Source: Nemopilema nomurai (Eukaryota > Cnidaria > Scyphozoa > Rhizostomeae > Rhizostomatidae). From it: a DNA stretch of 64,000 nucleotides. The stretch covers positions 62,001 through 126,000 of the forward strand of contig ML133457.1 of NCBI GenBank assembly GCA_003864495.1. The letters are read 5' to 3'. The notes under the pieces are model-generated. The model was not told the DNA's origin and did not search any database. It worked only from the letters and a program-made list of their open reading frames with translations. Made by a program: the position numbers and the translations under genes. How positions within the stretch are numbered: the first letter of the stretch is position 1; each line of letters opens with the position of its first letter. Of the stretch, positions 24,201-36,600 are shown piece by piece.

Positions 24201-24720
24201 TGTAACGAATTATGTACCCTAAGATCGCACCATGAGAAGACGACACGATTTGCAACTCATTGCGTTTAACTTCTAGTTACATCGGCAAGAAATTCATACT
24301 TTTAGATCAATATTCACAGCCTTTTTAAAGCAACAGTTTACAACAAAATCGAGACTAAATTATGAACTGACTCAAGGAACTGATATCGACTCAGGGATAA
24401 ACGTACTGTTATTTTGAACCATCCAGTTACAAGATTTTTTACGAAGCACTTTTATTCTAACAAAAGCCAAACATTAGATCGATTCAAAACAAACTCACGT
24501 TGCCAGGAACTCCCCTATGGTCTGTGCTGCCTTGCCAAAATCTCCGCATAAACCCAGTTATATATCCACTGACCTTTCTCGAATATGGGAAATTTGTTTT
24601 CCAAATGAGCGAGCCGTACCCGAAAATCCAAATTGATTCATCGTCTGCAGTATTTGTTTGTGAGGTGTCAGTTTGAACACTTTTAGTTGAGTCCCAGATA
24701 GGCTCGTCTGTGGGTGGCAT
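21299..24720 (-). CDS. CHAC2: ChaC-type glutathione-specific gamma-glutamylcyclotransferase
   Basis: Three exons, 24720-24499, 22145-22110 and 21760-21299, all in phase, giving about 239 residues. ChaC enzymes split cytosolic glutathione into 5-oxoproline and Cys-Gly. The substrate-binding motif IFGYGSLIW and [16 protein letters not shown] are in exon 1, [12 protein letters not shown] in exon 2, and WGVAYQV then REKGGY (carrying the catalytic Glu known from the family) in exon 3. GVPG and REKGGY are as in CHAC2 rather than CHAC1. An N-terminal extension of about 30 residues before the GYGSL motif and a C-terminal tail of about 30 residues make it longer than human CHAC2 (184). The start at MPPTDEP is chosen because the longer upstream frame has no family similarity. 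CHAC1/CHAC2 orthology within this animal is not settled. Confidence 0.93.
23177..23935. repeat. degenerate inverted-repeat element in CHAC2 intron 1
   Basis: A GTATGGCA-containing segment near 23265-23285 recurs in inverted orientation near 23875-23905 (GTGCCATACCCTGCAGACC). GTGCACAC(C/T)GGAGAT recurs several times between. Both outer sides are G- or C-rich (GGGGGGAGG on the left, CCTCCCTCCCACC on the right). This suggests an old transposon, but the ends cannot be defined. Confidence 0.4.
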
Positions 24721-27658
24721 GATGTGAAGTTTACTTGGAGAAGAAACGCAAAAGTGCTTCCAGCCTACCCTTCTTTCGTTCAGCTCGTGTTTAGGCCTAC
24801 CAACAACATGTATTATCCCTTCCCAAAGCGACTTGCTCAAGCCATGAATAACTCTCCTTTGGTTGTGGATAAGAGAGCACGTTATTGTCATGAAACAATC
24901 AAATAATGGCGGCGGTTTAACCGAAGAATCTTTGCAGAGTTTAATTGCATTGCTATTATTTACAGGCCAAAGATCATGGAGGCTAGCCACCAGTGACAAC
25001 GTGAAAGTCACATGTCCACGCAGAAATGACGTAATCGGAGGGGCGGAAACTTGTGGTGGGGCAGAAAACCAGACAAGGTTATGGTAACCACGTTTTTACC
25101 CATATTTGAAACCCTCTTTCCGTCGCTCTCGCAGGTACAACTAGATCTATCATACAATCCAGCGGAAGACGCAAGATAAAAGTCCGGTTTTATCTGGCTG
25201 TTGGATTGCAAGCTTTTTTCTAACTTTACTTATTCTGCACATTCTATTTTACAATTCAACGACCTTGTTATTTCAAATTTATTCATTTGATGGCGCAAGG
25301 AATCATTTGACCAAAGGGGCATTAACCTCCCAAAAATTTCGACGCAGCACCCTCCTAAATTATTTATGCTTGGTAGAGGGCTCGTACCCTCAGGTCCCTT
25401 ATCCTTTGCGCATGCGTAGGCAAAATTTAATAGGCAGTGGGTGCTTCGCAAGGGACTCGTGTGATTATTATTTAGAAAAAATGACGACAATTTTAACCCT
25501 TAATAAGAGGCCCTCTGCAGTCAGCAATCTTCTAGAATTAACCATGTTTAAAATCTGCAGGGATAAGCAGTGATTTATAAAGGGGACCGAGCAGCCAAGT
25601 GACTTTCTATATAAAATTGAGTCGTAAAATATAACTTGAAAAATAAGTAATGCAAATTATGGATGGCAATTGAGTAAACAATAACTACAATAGTTGATTA
25701 ATTTAATTTCACAATTGCGAGAAACTGTGTAACGATGATTTTAGCATTCTAAGGTACTTTTATGTTTGGCACTTCATAAATTTATCTCCATTATCTTTCT
25801 TGAAGTACTACCGCTGAAGTTTTGGCTCTGGTGAATATAGGCCTTATATAGCAAGTTGATGCAGCTTGGGGAACAACAAGGCACAATAAATCGCGAATTT
25901 TCGGGAAAAATTAAGAACAAAGACAGCCACCAGCACCAAAAATTTACAATCTAATTTCTACAAATGCTCCCCGCCCCCTTAGGTAGAGACAACGAAAATA
26001 AGACCAACATGCCACACCATATAGTTTTTGCAAATCAAATATAAGCCTAGAATTACAATACATTTAAATACATTTTGTTTTATATTCAATTATGACAATA
26101 CCACTCAATTGGACTAGCGAATTCACAAGAAATAACTAATGTTATGATAGAAATTCTCTCCTAAGGTTAAGTGCATTTAAATTTCTATACTGGAATTTAT
26201 CGCAAGTTCCCTAAATGAATAGAACCTTAAAAAAGGAGGGCATAAAATATCATTGAGTTTAGCAACTGACGTGAAATTGTAAAGTCTGTTGTAATCATGA
26301 ATGGGTAGTATGTCAAAGTAAGTTTAAAATGCGTATCAGATCTTGACAGAAATGTTTGGATACATGGGTTAAATGTGAAAGAACAGCCAATAATTCATTT
26401 ATCTTCACTAATAGGCTCGAGGCAAAACATTTCTGGCATCACGATGCGTTCAGCGTCTGTGAAAAGTTTCCTAAATAGGCCTGTCAACCATAAACTTAAT
26501 ATCGTGTATCATGTCGCATACAGTCTCCAATAAATTATATGCATCAAGTGCATGCAATTCTTGCATCTTCGACGTACTAAACCGGAGCAAAATTGAAAGT
26601 TAAGAAAGTTTTGCAAACTTGTTGATAACCTTTGCTTTTACGAAGTTGGGTACAAATAAATTCTTTTTTTTTTAATATCAACGCCATGAACATTAGCATC
26701 AACACAAGGTTATATTCAAGTTGACTTCGATGCTTTAGGCCATTAGAATGTAGAAATGGAACGCAATTATCCATCTTCAAAATAAGTTATGGTCGACATT
26801 ATTATGTAAAGGGGTATGTTCAGCTGCCGAAAATGATGTCCCTAAATTTTAGAGATTCAAATTTCTACTTAAATACTATACGCACATTGCATAAAAGATA
26901 AAGATGAAAAGAAAAAAGCCATTAAAAAGAAAAAGATTGTACAAGGAGGAGAACAAAAGGAAGAGAATAACCGGCAGGACAAGTCGAAAAATAAAGACAA
27001 AAAGGACAAAATAGAACAAAAGAAAGACAAAAAATGTTTGAGAGAAAAGGGGTGTAACTACAAATGAAATGATACAAAATAAAAATGAAAAAACGTAATG
27101 GAGTAAACGAACATAAACGTACAAAAGAGCAACGAAAAGGAGAAAGAGATGATAAGTATTTCTATCTTATACAGTTTTGGGTAGATAATGGGCCCAAACA
27201 AAACTAAAGGCGTTAAAGATACAAATCTACACAAAGAGCTTTCTATTGCAGCTAAGGAAGGTAATAATTAAAATTCTAAATATAAATCGAATTATCAAGG
27301 GTAATCCAATCGATACATTTCCACAAACACTGCTTGGTTGCGATAAATGATAACCAATTAAAGCAATTTCAAACGCTTTTTAAGGAGCTTGAAAACGAAA
27401 AGCAATGTTTTTTGAAATAAATCGTAAAATATAATTTATAAATTCAAGCTTATTAATAGCAAACTATAAATAGATGTAGCTCAACTAAGAGGCATAATTT
27501 GCACAACTTTAATAACCACTCCGATAAAATTATACTAACTCCACACACAATTGACCAAAATCAAGCTCTTCTACAATCTCTGCGAGTATCTAGCAATAAT
27601 CATAATTATCATAATTAGACGCAATTATTAATTATTCATCTATCATATTCAATAGACA
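24721..27658. other. spacer between ORP and CHAC2
   Basis: CHAC2 5' flank and ORP 3' flank. Open frames on both strands near 24.7-25.6 kb show no recognisable domain. A purine-rich tract lies at 26.88-27.13 kb. No clear promoter element was identified. Confidence 0.45.
26890..27064 (+). other. purine-rich tract, lysine-rich open frame without start
   Basis: Plus strand is almost all A and G. One frame stays open for about 58 codons (K/E/D-rich, e.g. KDKDEKKKAIKKKKIVQ) without ATG, splice sites or motif. This is most likely compositional rather than coding. Confidence 0.4.
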
Positions 27659-30600
27659 TCAACGCCTATTAGTAATGTAACTTAAAGCTAAAATATGCAG
27701 AACCAGTAATGAAATAATCGCAAACCAATCTGTCAGAGCTAATCCGCTGAATCCAGATTGGTAATCCTTCAGTCGATTAACCTCCACTCTCAACGCTGTT
27801 AATTGTTTATGCACTTCCTGTTGTGAGTGAATGAGAGGCTTCAGTTGCTCCTCCACAGAATTATGTGTGTCTGTTGACACGTGAAGATGGGATCTGGAGT
27901 CAGAATCCTCCTCACTACTAACTGGGAGGTTTTCGTGACTAGATCTAGAGAGAAATCCGAAGGTGAGACATGATCCTTCAAAGAACAAACCCAACACATT
28001 AAACTCGAACATAGGTAATCAGTTGGCTTTCTCGTACGCTTATGCAAGTACACAACAAAATGAATTCAAAAGGAAGTATCCTCTCTTCAAGGCATCGGAA
28101 AAGATTTAACTGAGTGATATAGTTAATATATTGCTGTCACTACATCCATGCCTTCTGAAAGCAGTCTCATATCTGAAAGGGAACCTGTGACTATAGGGCT
28201 GTTTATTGACATAAATCTACATGTCCGTATGTATAATACATAGATATGTTTATCTATAATATATAGATATATTTTTATATAGTACATAGATTTATTATAG
28301 ACAAAAGTGAAAGAAAAAGTGGCTGTCTTCATCTCAGACCAACTCACAATCACTTGGTAACAACGTTGCAAATAAACAGGTTGTTAAAAATTTAGCTGAC
28401 TTGGCTTAAAAATTTAGCTGACTTGGCTTAAAAATTTAGCTGACTTGGCTTAAAAATTTGGCTTAACACTTGGTTTTACTTGCATATAGACTTGGTAATT
28501 AATATCCAGAAAGAAATCAATGCTTTGCAAATAATGTTGAGAATCTGCAGGAAAACATATCAAAATTCCTTAGATTATCTAAGACACATGAAAATGAGGC
28601 AAAATGAAAATCAGGGGAATTACCTATCCATGTCTCCTTGGCTGGAGATGTCTCGTTTCGGTGCAAAATCATTGCGAGGTTCTACTATGCTTGGCAGTCT
28701 ATTTGCGGCGGTCGGTCGAAGACTTGAGGACTTGACGTTGGGAATGCTGGCGCTGCGCTTGAAAACAGGCGCCACGTGGCGGTTGACGGTTCTCAAGACG
28801 CCCTTGTGCTCGTACTGGTTGAGATCTGTCCCTTGATCCCAAGGTCGTAGGCTGGCGAAAAGGATTGAGAAGTACGCGTGAGAAACGAAGGTCTTTCGTT
28901 TAGGCCCATCAACAGCTGGTTTTGATGAAAGTCGGTTGTTAAAAACGTCCCAAGGATCTTACATCGGTGACCCAAATGGGAATGTGAGAAAAGGTTTAAA
29001 AGGTTGAAATGAAATTAGGTTTGTTGCTGGTTTTTCAAAACGGTAAACAAATGAAATTGCAAATTGTCCAGAGATTAAAGTTTCTCTGAATGAACTGCAG
29101 GGCCTATGCGATTGATTCAAGCTTAAGGATGCTTCATTGACGAGGACTCAAACGTCCCCCCCAATTAAGCAATAATTGACATAATTGGCACTGGTAATTT
29201 ATTATGAAAACTGCTCATGACTCTGGCATTCACGTTTATATCGATCGAGTACATCATCATATTATTCATAACTAATTCTGTTGGTGTGAGACCTGTTGCA
29301 AACTGCCCCTCTAACTTCTACAACAACGATGTTCAGTAAAAACCAATAAAAAGCGGAATGAGGTGGGAATATGGGGAAAGTGGTTGAAATCAAATATAAA
29401 GGTCAAGGGACAAGGGTCAAGGGTCAAGGGTCAAAGTGTGCTACGGCGCTCTTCCGCCATCTGTACCATCTAGAGGCTCAAGCGACGATTTTAGGCCATG
29501 GCATTTGTTTGCTTGGGTGGCTAATTCAAACCTTCCGTGGTCAAGAGGCAACGAATATACATACTCGCTGTACTTGTATACCCATGCGTGAGGATTATCT
29601 GACAGGGGGTCACGCTCGAAAATCTCGGCTTCATTCTTCGATTCTCTTTCAGTTCCTTGTGCAGAGCGCGTTGGTTGTCCTCGAGCGCCAAACTTTTCTC
29701 TTGTTGCCGGAGTCCTGAATATAGGTAAGATAAAAACTTTCAGGGTAGGTTATTCGCAAAAGAAGCTCTATTGGCGTGGAAACGAGGAGCGGCATATCCG
29801 ACATGAAAGCGAGGCTCTTCAGTTGACATTGAAACACACACCCGATTTAGCGTATGGGCTGTTTTAACACAGTTAGTTCAATGCTATAGGTATCCTCGAC
29901 ACGTAATCAGCATAGAGCAAATTCACAGTAAAGGTGGTGGTAGTACTTATCAATGAAGGTAATGTTTTATTCATATGATGCGTAAAAATCGACACACAGA
30001 AGTACGCTTCATTTAATGAAATGTCTGATGTGACCAAGGCAACACTTGATCCAGGTAAAAGCCTCGATCGTTGACATGCCAACTTACTAGGCTTTTCAAC
30101 AAAATTACCTGATTGTGACAAAAAGTGACAAAACCAACCTGATCTTGTGTTTTGATGGCCTCAGTGACTTTGACCCAGAGCTTTTCCGATTCATAATCTT
30201 CTTGGGTTTTCAAGTCAATCGTGAAGCGCTTCAAACGGTCTTTCTTCGCTTCTACCGGGTTGAAAAATATCTCAGGCAACGGCTCCTCATCCTGTCGAAA
30301 GTAGAAATGAATACAAGTTACAATATGATATAAGATAGTATAACATAATATAGTATAACATAATATAACATAACATAACATAACATAATATAACATAACA
30401 TAATATAACAAAATATAATATAATATTACATAATATAACATAACATAATATAACATAATATAATATAACATAATATGATATAACAAAATATATCAAAATA
30501 ATATCAATATAATGTAATTAAATGAAATTTAAATGTAATATAATATACATTAATATGACAAAGTTTAATTAAATATAACATAGCATAGCGTAATGACTCA

Positions 30601-33600
30601 ATATAATTTAATATAATGTGGAGGAGTATAACAAAATATGAAAAAATATAATATAATAAAATGTAGCATATAACTTTTCAGAAAGGTTAAGAGAGCAAAA
30701 TGTTGAACCTTTTTAGATTTCAACATCTGCTAGAACCCTGACATGCAGCTATTCATTTTGATGTCATTTATCACTCTGTACATCAAATCAATCAATTATT
30801 TGATTTCGGTGAAAAAGAGAACTAGAAACTAAAGATAGAGAGAAACGAACTGAAATTATTTAACGGAGCACAATTCCATTTTAAATAGCTCCAATGCCTT
30901 CATTTCCTACCTGCGTATCTCTCTGTGAATATTCGGTTATGAAGATTTCCGCATCCTGTCAAAACAAAACATAGGCTTATATGACTGCAAATCTTTATAA
31001 AAAAGTTAATAAGCTATTACTTGTGCTGGACATAAAACTGTTCCAAACTAAAAAAATGTTCCAAATTATAAGATAATATTTCCTTTTACCTGGTGTGTAG
31101 TGCAATTCATATACCACACCAATTATTCGAGAGAGCTTAGCCTAGCTTATGATATTGCAGATGACGGGTGCTGTTTCCCCAGTATAAAGCATTATAGAAA
31201 AGGGCCTTTAATCATTGTTAATTTTTCCAACCAAAGTATTACACTAGATTGAAATCTGAATGATAAACTAGAATTACAATCTAAAACTTTAGGGTCGAAA
31301 GTACGATAAAATTGTCATAAAAGCTGTTATGTGGCATAAGTATTAATTCATAATTTAGCAATGTACTCAAGACTAAATACATTTATGCACTAGATTACAC
31401 TACGAAAAACAATACACTAAATTAAAACTGCTATCACAAAGCCACCTCTTGAAAATAGGTCAATTTAAATTAAGCGAATGCCATCACTGAGAAAATATCA
31501 TGCCCGAAACTTGATCCCTCACCCATTTTCCTTCAATCTTCGACAGCACGTCTTTGCTCATTTTAATTTTTCCACTGATCTTGTTGCTCTGGGCACTTTT
31601 GTTCCAAAACGGCTGCAAAAAAGGAAACAAAATCCTCTTGAAATGCCATGAAATTTCATTAAAGTATATCTGAAAGTTATCGTTTGAATTAGAAATTTAG
31701 AGAACGTTGGAACCCTAGAGTTTTCTTTGAACAACGAGTAAATTTCTAATGTTAGACCACTTTTTTATTACATTAAAATTATTTCTATGTAGAGGGTTTA
31801 TAGATTATATTGTAGCTTACTTCAGCATGTATGTTGCATATCAAACTCAAGCTTGACGTTTGAATGATTCAAAATTGTAAAATATATAATGAATAAAATA
31901 TAAAATGAATGAAATAAAAGTTACGCTGCAAATAGTTGTCATATTGACAAAAAGCACATCAAAGACATAATACTTATACGCACGTCTCGTATTGTCAATT
32001 TATAAATCAATTAAGTTCTCATTACATCAAAACACATTAAATCTAGTATCCCAACATTTGAACTTACAATTGGCTTTTGTTGACTTTGTGCATAATTAAT
32101 AGGTAGCTTCAGGCAACATTTCGTAATGTACACAACGATGAGTTATGAACACAAATTAGACAATTATTGCGAACTCAAAAAAATTGGACGGCTTTATTAG
32201 ACTTATGTTTGCGGGTGTTTTTAATCAAAATAATCTAGAACAAAAGTGTCCATCTATAACTTATATTAGAACCTGCATTGCTTACAAAAAAAGCACTGGA
32301 AGCTTACCTTGAGTTTGAACTCAATTTCTGCACTATATCCCGTTTTCTCGCATTTTATAACCACTTTTCCACCCATTTCGGCAGTCAATGTTCCAAGCAG
32401 AATACCTTAGTGACAAAAATTGGCGAAAATGACGTCATTACGATGAAAATTAAGCATTACGCATGGGCGCTAAAATATTATGATATCCAAGCAAATTATC
32501 GAGCACAGCCTCTTTTTCATGATAAAACAGGGATACTCCAACCCTCCTTTTCAGCTTCAAGGCAATTAGGCCCTCTCCTAAGTGACGTTCGTTTACGCTC
32601 TGACCCCCGTTGTTTAATAGCAATGCATAAATCCAAAAAGCACATTTTCGTACTTTTGTAAAAGCCAATTCAGGGGAAGATGATAGCGAGACCAGCCTAC
32701 CTTTGATGTGGGCGTATGGCATGTTTACGACATAATCTTCGCCAAGTCGCAAAAGCGTCACAGTTGCGGCACCATCCAAAATGGCGGACGAAGAATTTCC
32801 TGAAATGCGCAGAACATATTTAAGTAGTTGGAGGCACGTGGTAATAACATCAATCGCAATCTTGAGCCAAGAGCTTCAACTTACCATAAAACTTTGACTT
32901 TGCCAGAATGGAGCCGTACGTGACGTAGCCATCTTTTCTATTCGAACAATAGAATGCAGAGACAGGAGGATGATGGGAAACTTGCTCAGCAATGAAGAAC
33001 GTTTTCGAGCCATTGTTTTGATTAGGCCACATGCAACGGAATGTCTCACCGATGATCGGATTATATGGTTTCTTTAAACCCTGGAATAAAAACATTCATG
33101 TTATATCAGAAAAATCGCATACGGCCGAATGACTGGAATGGGAAGTTTGGGATGAAAATAATTTAGGAAGCAACAGGAAGCACTGCCGTGTTCACCTGAT
33201 CACCATAGGCCATGAGTGTAAAAGGTCATGAGTGCCAAAGGTCATGAGTGCTAAAGATCATGAGTGCTAAAGGTCACATGTGTCAAAGGTCATAGTACCA
33301 AAGGTCATGTGTGAAGCTGATTTTATCGGTTAGTTAGCCGTAATCAATCATGTTCCGGATAACCAATAAATTATAATCCGGATTAACAATCAACCAAAAT
33401 GGCAATAAATCATTTCGCGGATTAGCAAACCATCATATTTCGGTTTTCAACCAATTGTATCTTGAAGTAGTAAGCATCAGCAAAAGTAAGCTTACAATAA
33501 AGTATCGAAAACTTTTATCACTAGGTGCAAGAATTAATATTCCTGTTTTGATAAATTTGGGCTTGAACAAAATTGCTCCTGGCAATCTCAGATTAGAAAA

Positions 33601-36600
33601 AACATAAATGGGAGCAAGTCTTGAAGCATGAAGCAATAGAACTCTTAACTGCTAGGTGTAAGGATTGTAATTAAATGCTTGTTTTATATAAATTGGGGTT
33701 TGAATAAAATTGCTGGTGGCAATTATTGCTTGTACTACTAATAAGTGAAATTCTCATTCTCTGAATAAGCGAATAATAAAGAATCGATCATTCACTTAAG
33801 CCAAAGGGAAATATTGCCACCATCGGTATGCTTTTCGAAGTTAACTGTGATCTTTTCGACAGGTACATATTGAGTTCATTCTGGCTTCAAAGGATTTTTA
33901 ATGAAAAACGGCTTGCAGATGTTGGAGGACGCGAAAACTGAAAGCTGTACATACGGCTGGGAGTTGGGTGGAAAAAGTCGACAGCGAAGACAGGACTATT
34001 TCTTGGAGCCGAAAGAGCCGAAAGCCGGGAGAAACAAGTAAATATACGCAAAAGTACCATGTAGCCTAAAACATGCAAGCGACCATTTAAACAGCATACT
34101 TCATCTTGAAATATATATCCTTCATCAGTGATGACATTTCAAATGGCGTTGAGCAAGTGTGGTCAGACAAACATTTTCTTGTTACGTTTGCTAATCATTT
34201 TCGTGAACTCGATCTTCACTTTACCTCACAATTCTAACAAAACTTAATTTTAGATTATTATTATAGGGACATTTCATTCATGAATTTTGTTCCCTCATCG
34301 CAGGAGTCATTGCTGGACCTGCATTCGAGTTGTTGTCGGAAAACGTACAGGACCAGTCTGAATATTATTAGGGAAAATGAATGTTACGTCAGAAGTGGCC
34401 TCCTTTTGTGTCACTATTTTTCCAGATGCGTTCCACTTGTCGACGTCCAGCAGGTTTGCCATTGGGTTCTCTTTTGCTGTTCTCATACCAATCACTATCT
34501 GTTCCAATACGATTGTGTTGGTCGGTCTAAGCCGGACCAAACCAGATGGCTCAAAATTCCTGGTGTCTTCTCTTTGTGTTGTGGACCTCTCAATTGGGAC
34601 TGTAGTGTTACCATTGAACTGTGCCTATATACTCTCACCAATAATTAGCACAAGCTGCAAAGCAAAGATGGCCTTGCGATTTCTAGCGATCTGCATTGGT
34701 TCATTAGACTTTGCAGTAGTTATCACAAATCGGTATAGAGCGGCTCATTGCCTTGAAATACCCGATGCAAGACATATTCTTTCGCTGGCAGGCGTTTCGG
34801 AAGTATGTACTCCTGTTTCTCGTTCTCTTGACACTGGTCTTCGGTTCAAGCGTTCTTCTTGTGGCAGTGTACAGTAAAATCTTCGTTGAGTACAACTTCG
34901 CAATCCTGGCGTGGCTCGTCATTGCTAACGCAATCTTAGGATGCTGCTATTGGTTCGTTTGTCGCCACGTGACCAACAGCGTGAAAAAACTATACCGCGG
35001 TAAGGACAACTGCATACAGTCGAAATCAAAACAACTCAGGCATGACATAGCCCTTGTAAGGTCGGTCATCATCATTCTGTTGTTCCAGTTTTCACTGTGG
35101 GTTCCGAGTTCTGTCGGTTGGTTTTATTGGAACTTGGAGATACACAAACACGGGACCACGACACGCGGCAGTGACACGGCTGTAAATTGTGCCAACTTGT
35201 CAATATACTTGAATGCAAGTGTAAATGTACTTACTTACTCGTATTACAATCGACCCTTAAAAAGGTACATCGCGGAGAGATGCCGTCGTTTATTCAAGTG
35301 TGCTTCAAGCAGACATCCAGAAAACAGAGTTGATAGGGAGACAGGACATTATAACGAGGCTCAAGACACGTGCCTTTAGAAATTAAAGGGCATTTACTGA
35401 AACAAGATCTCAGCGTACAATAAAGGATAGAGATCCGGATAGAGAGATAGACTGAAGGAGCATCTATAGAGACTTAAAGGACGTTCCTGGCTTAAACAAT
35501 CTATCAATGCTATAACTTGAAACACTCAAAAGAGTTTTCTTTAACTACAGTAATTTTCTACCTAACGTACAAGGTTCCTGTTGAAAACAACTACTTAAAC
35601 AGGTGGATTATGGCCGATTAAAAACTTTATCTTAATAAAACGGCAATACGGAAACAGTCAAGTAAACATTCAGGTGTCAATCACAAAGACACATGGCGCG
35701 CATCAGGATGGCTTGGGCCTAGTTGACCCTTCAACAACAGATAAGTGACCTTCCATCATATTTTCCGAAAAGGTTTCTTTGCGGTTCCCCTGGCAAGAGT
35801 CTTGAAAAAACTAGGAACATGACTTTCCTCGTTAACAGTTTTGTTATCGGTAGCAGAATCCATTTTGAACATTGAGAAATGTGACGAGCGATGGAAGTAA
35901 ACAAATAAGTATCTCCTTAGAGGTCGCCTTAACTACCATACCCAAAACTCATAGCGCGCGCATGGCTTCTGACGTAATAAAGAGAAAGGGCTATTATTGA
36001 CTCGCACTCTTTATTCCTATTTGGATCCATAAATCAACATTCATATGATAACGAAGCCTGCAATGCTCAGGAGGCTCTCGTCCCCGCAGTGACAAAAGAT
36101 TGCTGGCAAACCATAACTCAGTTCTCCAAGATGCGAAATAAACAACGGGGAAATTTTAGTGACGTAATCCAATGACCGACGACATTGGCGAAAACTCACC
36201 TTTGGCTTTTTGTAAAAACCGGATAAGTACCATTTCACTACTTCTTTTATTCTTGTATATGGATCCTCTTCGCGAGCAGCTCTGGACAAGAAGAAAAAGA
36301 GCCGTCAGTTCAATGGAGTTAAATATTCGCAACAAATCGGCCTTGTACATAGACTTTAACATGCAAAGTGGGCTAAAAACGTTATCGAATGTGGATATTA
36401 CCTGTAGATAACAATAATAAAACTGACAAAAGTATGAATAGAAAATTATACAAGAATTGATGGTTTTCAATGCCAACTTTTGATGGTTTTCATCGCCGTG
36501 TTGGCTGCTCTATTAACGAAATTAATTCAGCAACATTACTATAGTTTATGTGCTTGGCCAACTATTTTAGCTTTGATAGCTTCACATTCAACCTAGAGTT

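Noticed and set aside
24721..25011. upstream extension of the CHAC2 first exon
   Set aside because: The longer start adds about 97 residues without family similarity; the ATG at 24720 is a better fit.
30013..30486. 157-codon minus-strand frame rich in Tyr and Leu
   Set aside because: The N-terminal half is the AT satellite; only the C-terminal part is real, being ORP exon 30291-30139.
32278..32661. 127-codon plus-strand frame
   Set aside because: Antisense to ORP exon 32405-32308.
36172..36411. 79-codon plus-strand frame
   Set aside because: Antisense to ORP exon 36281-36200.
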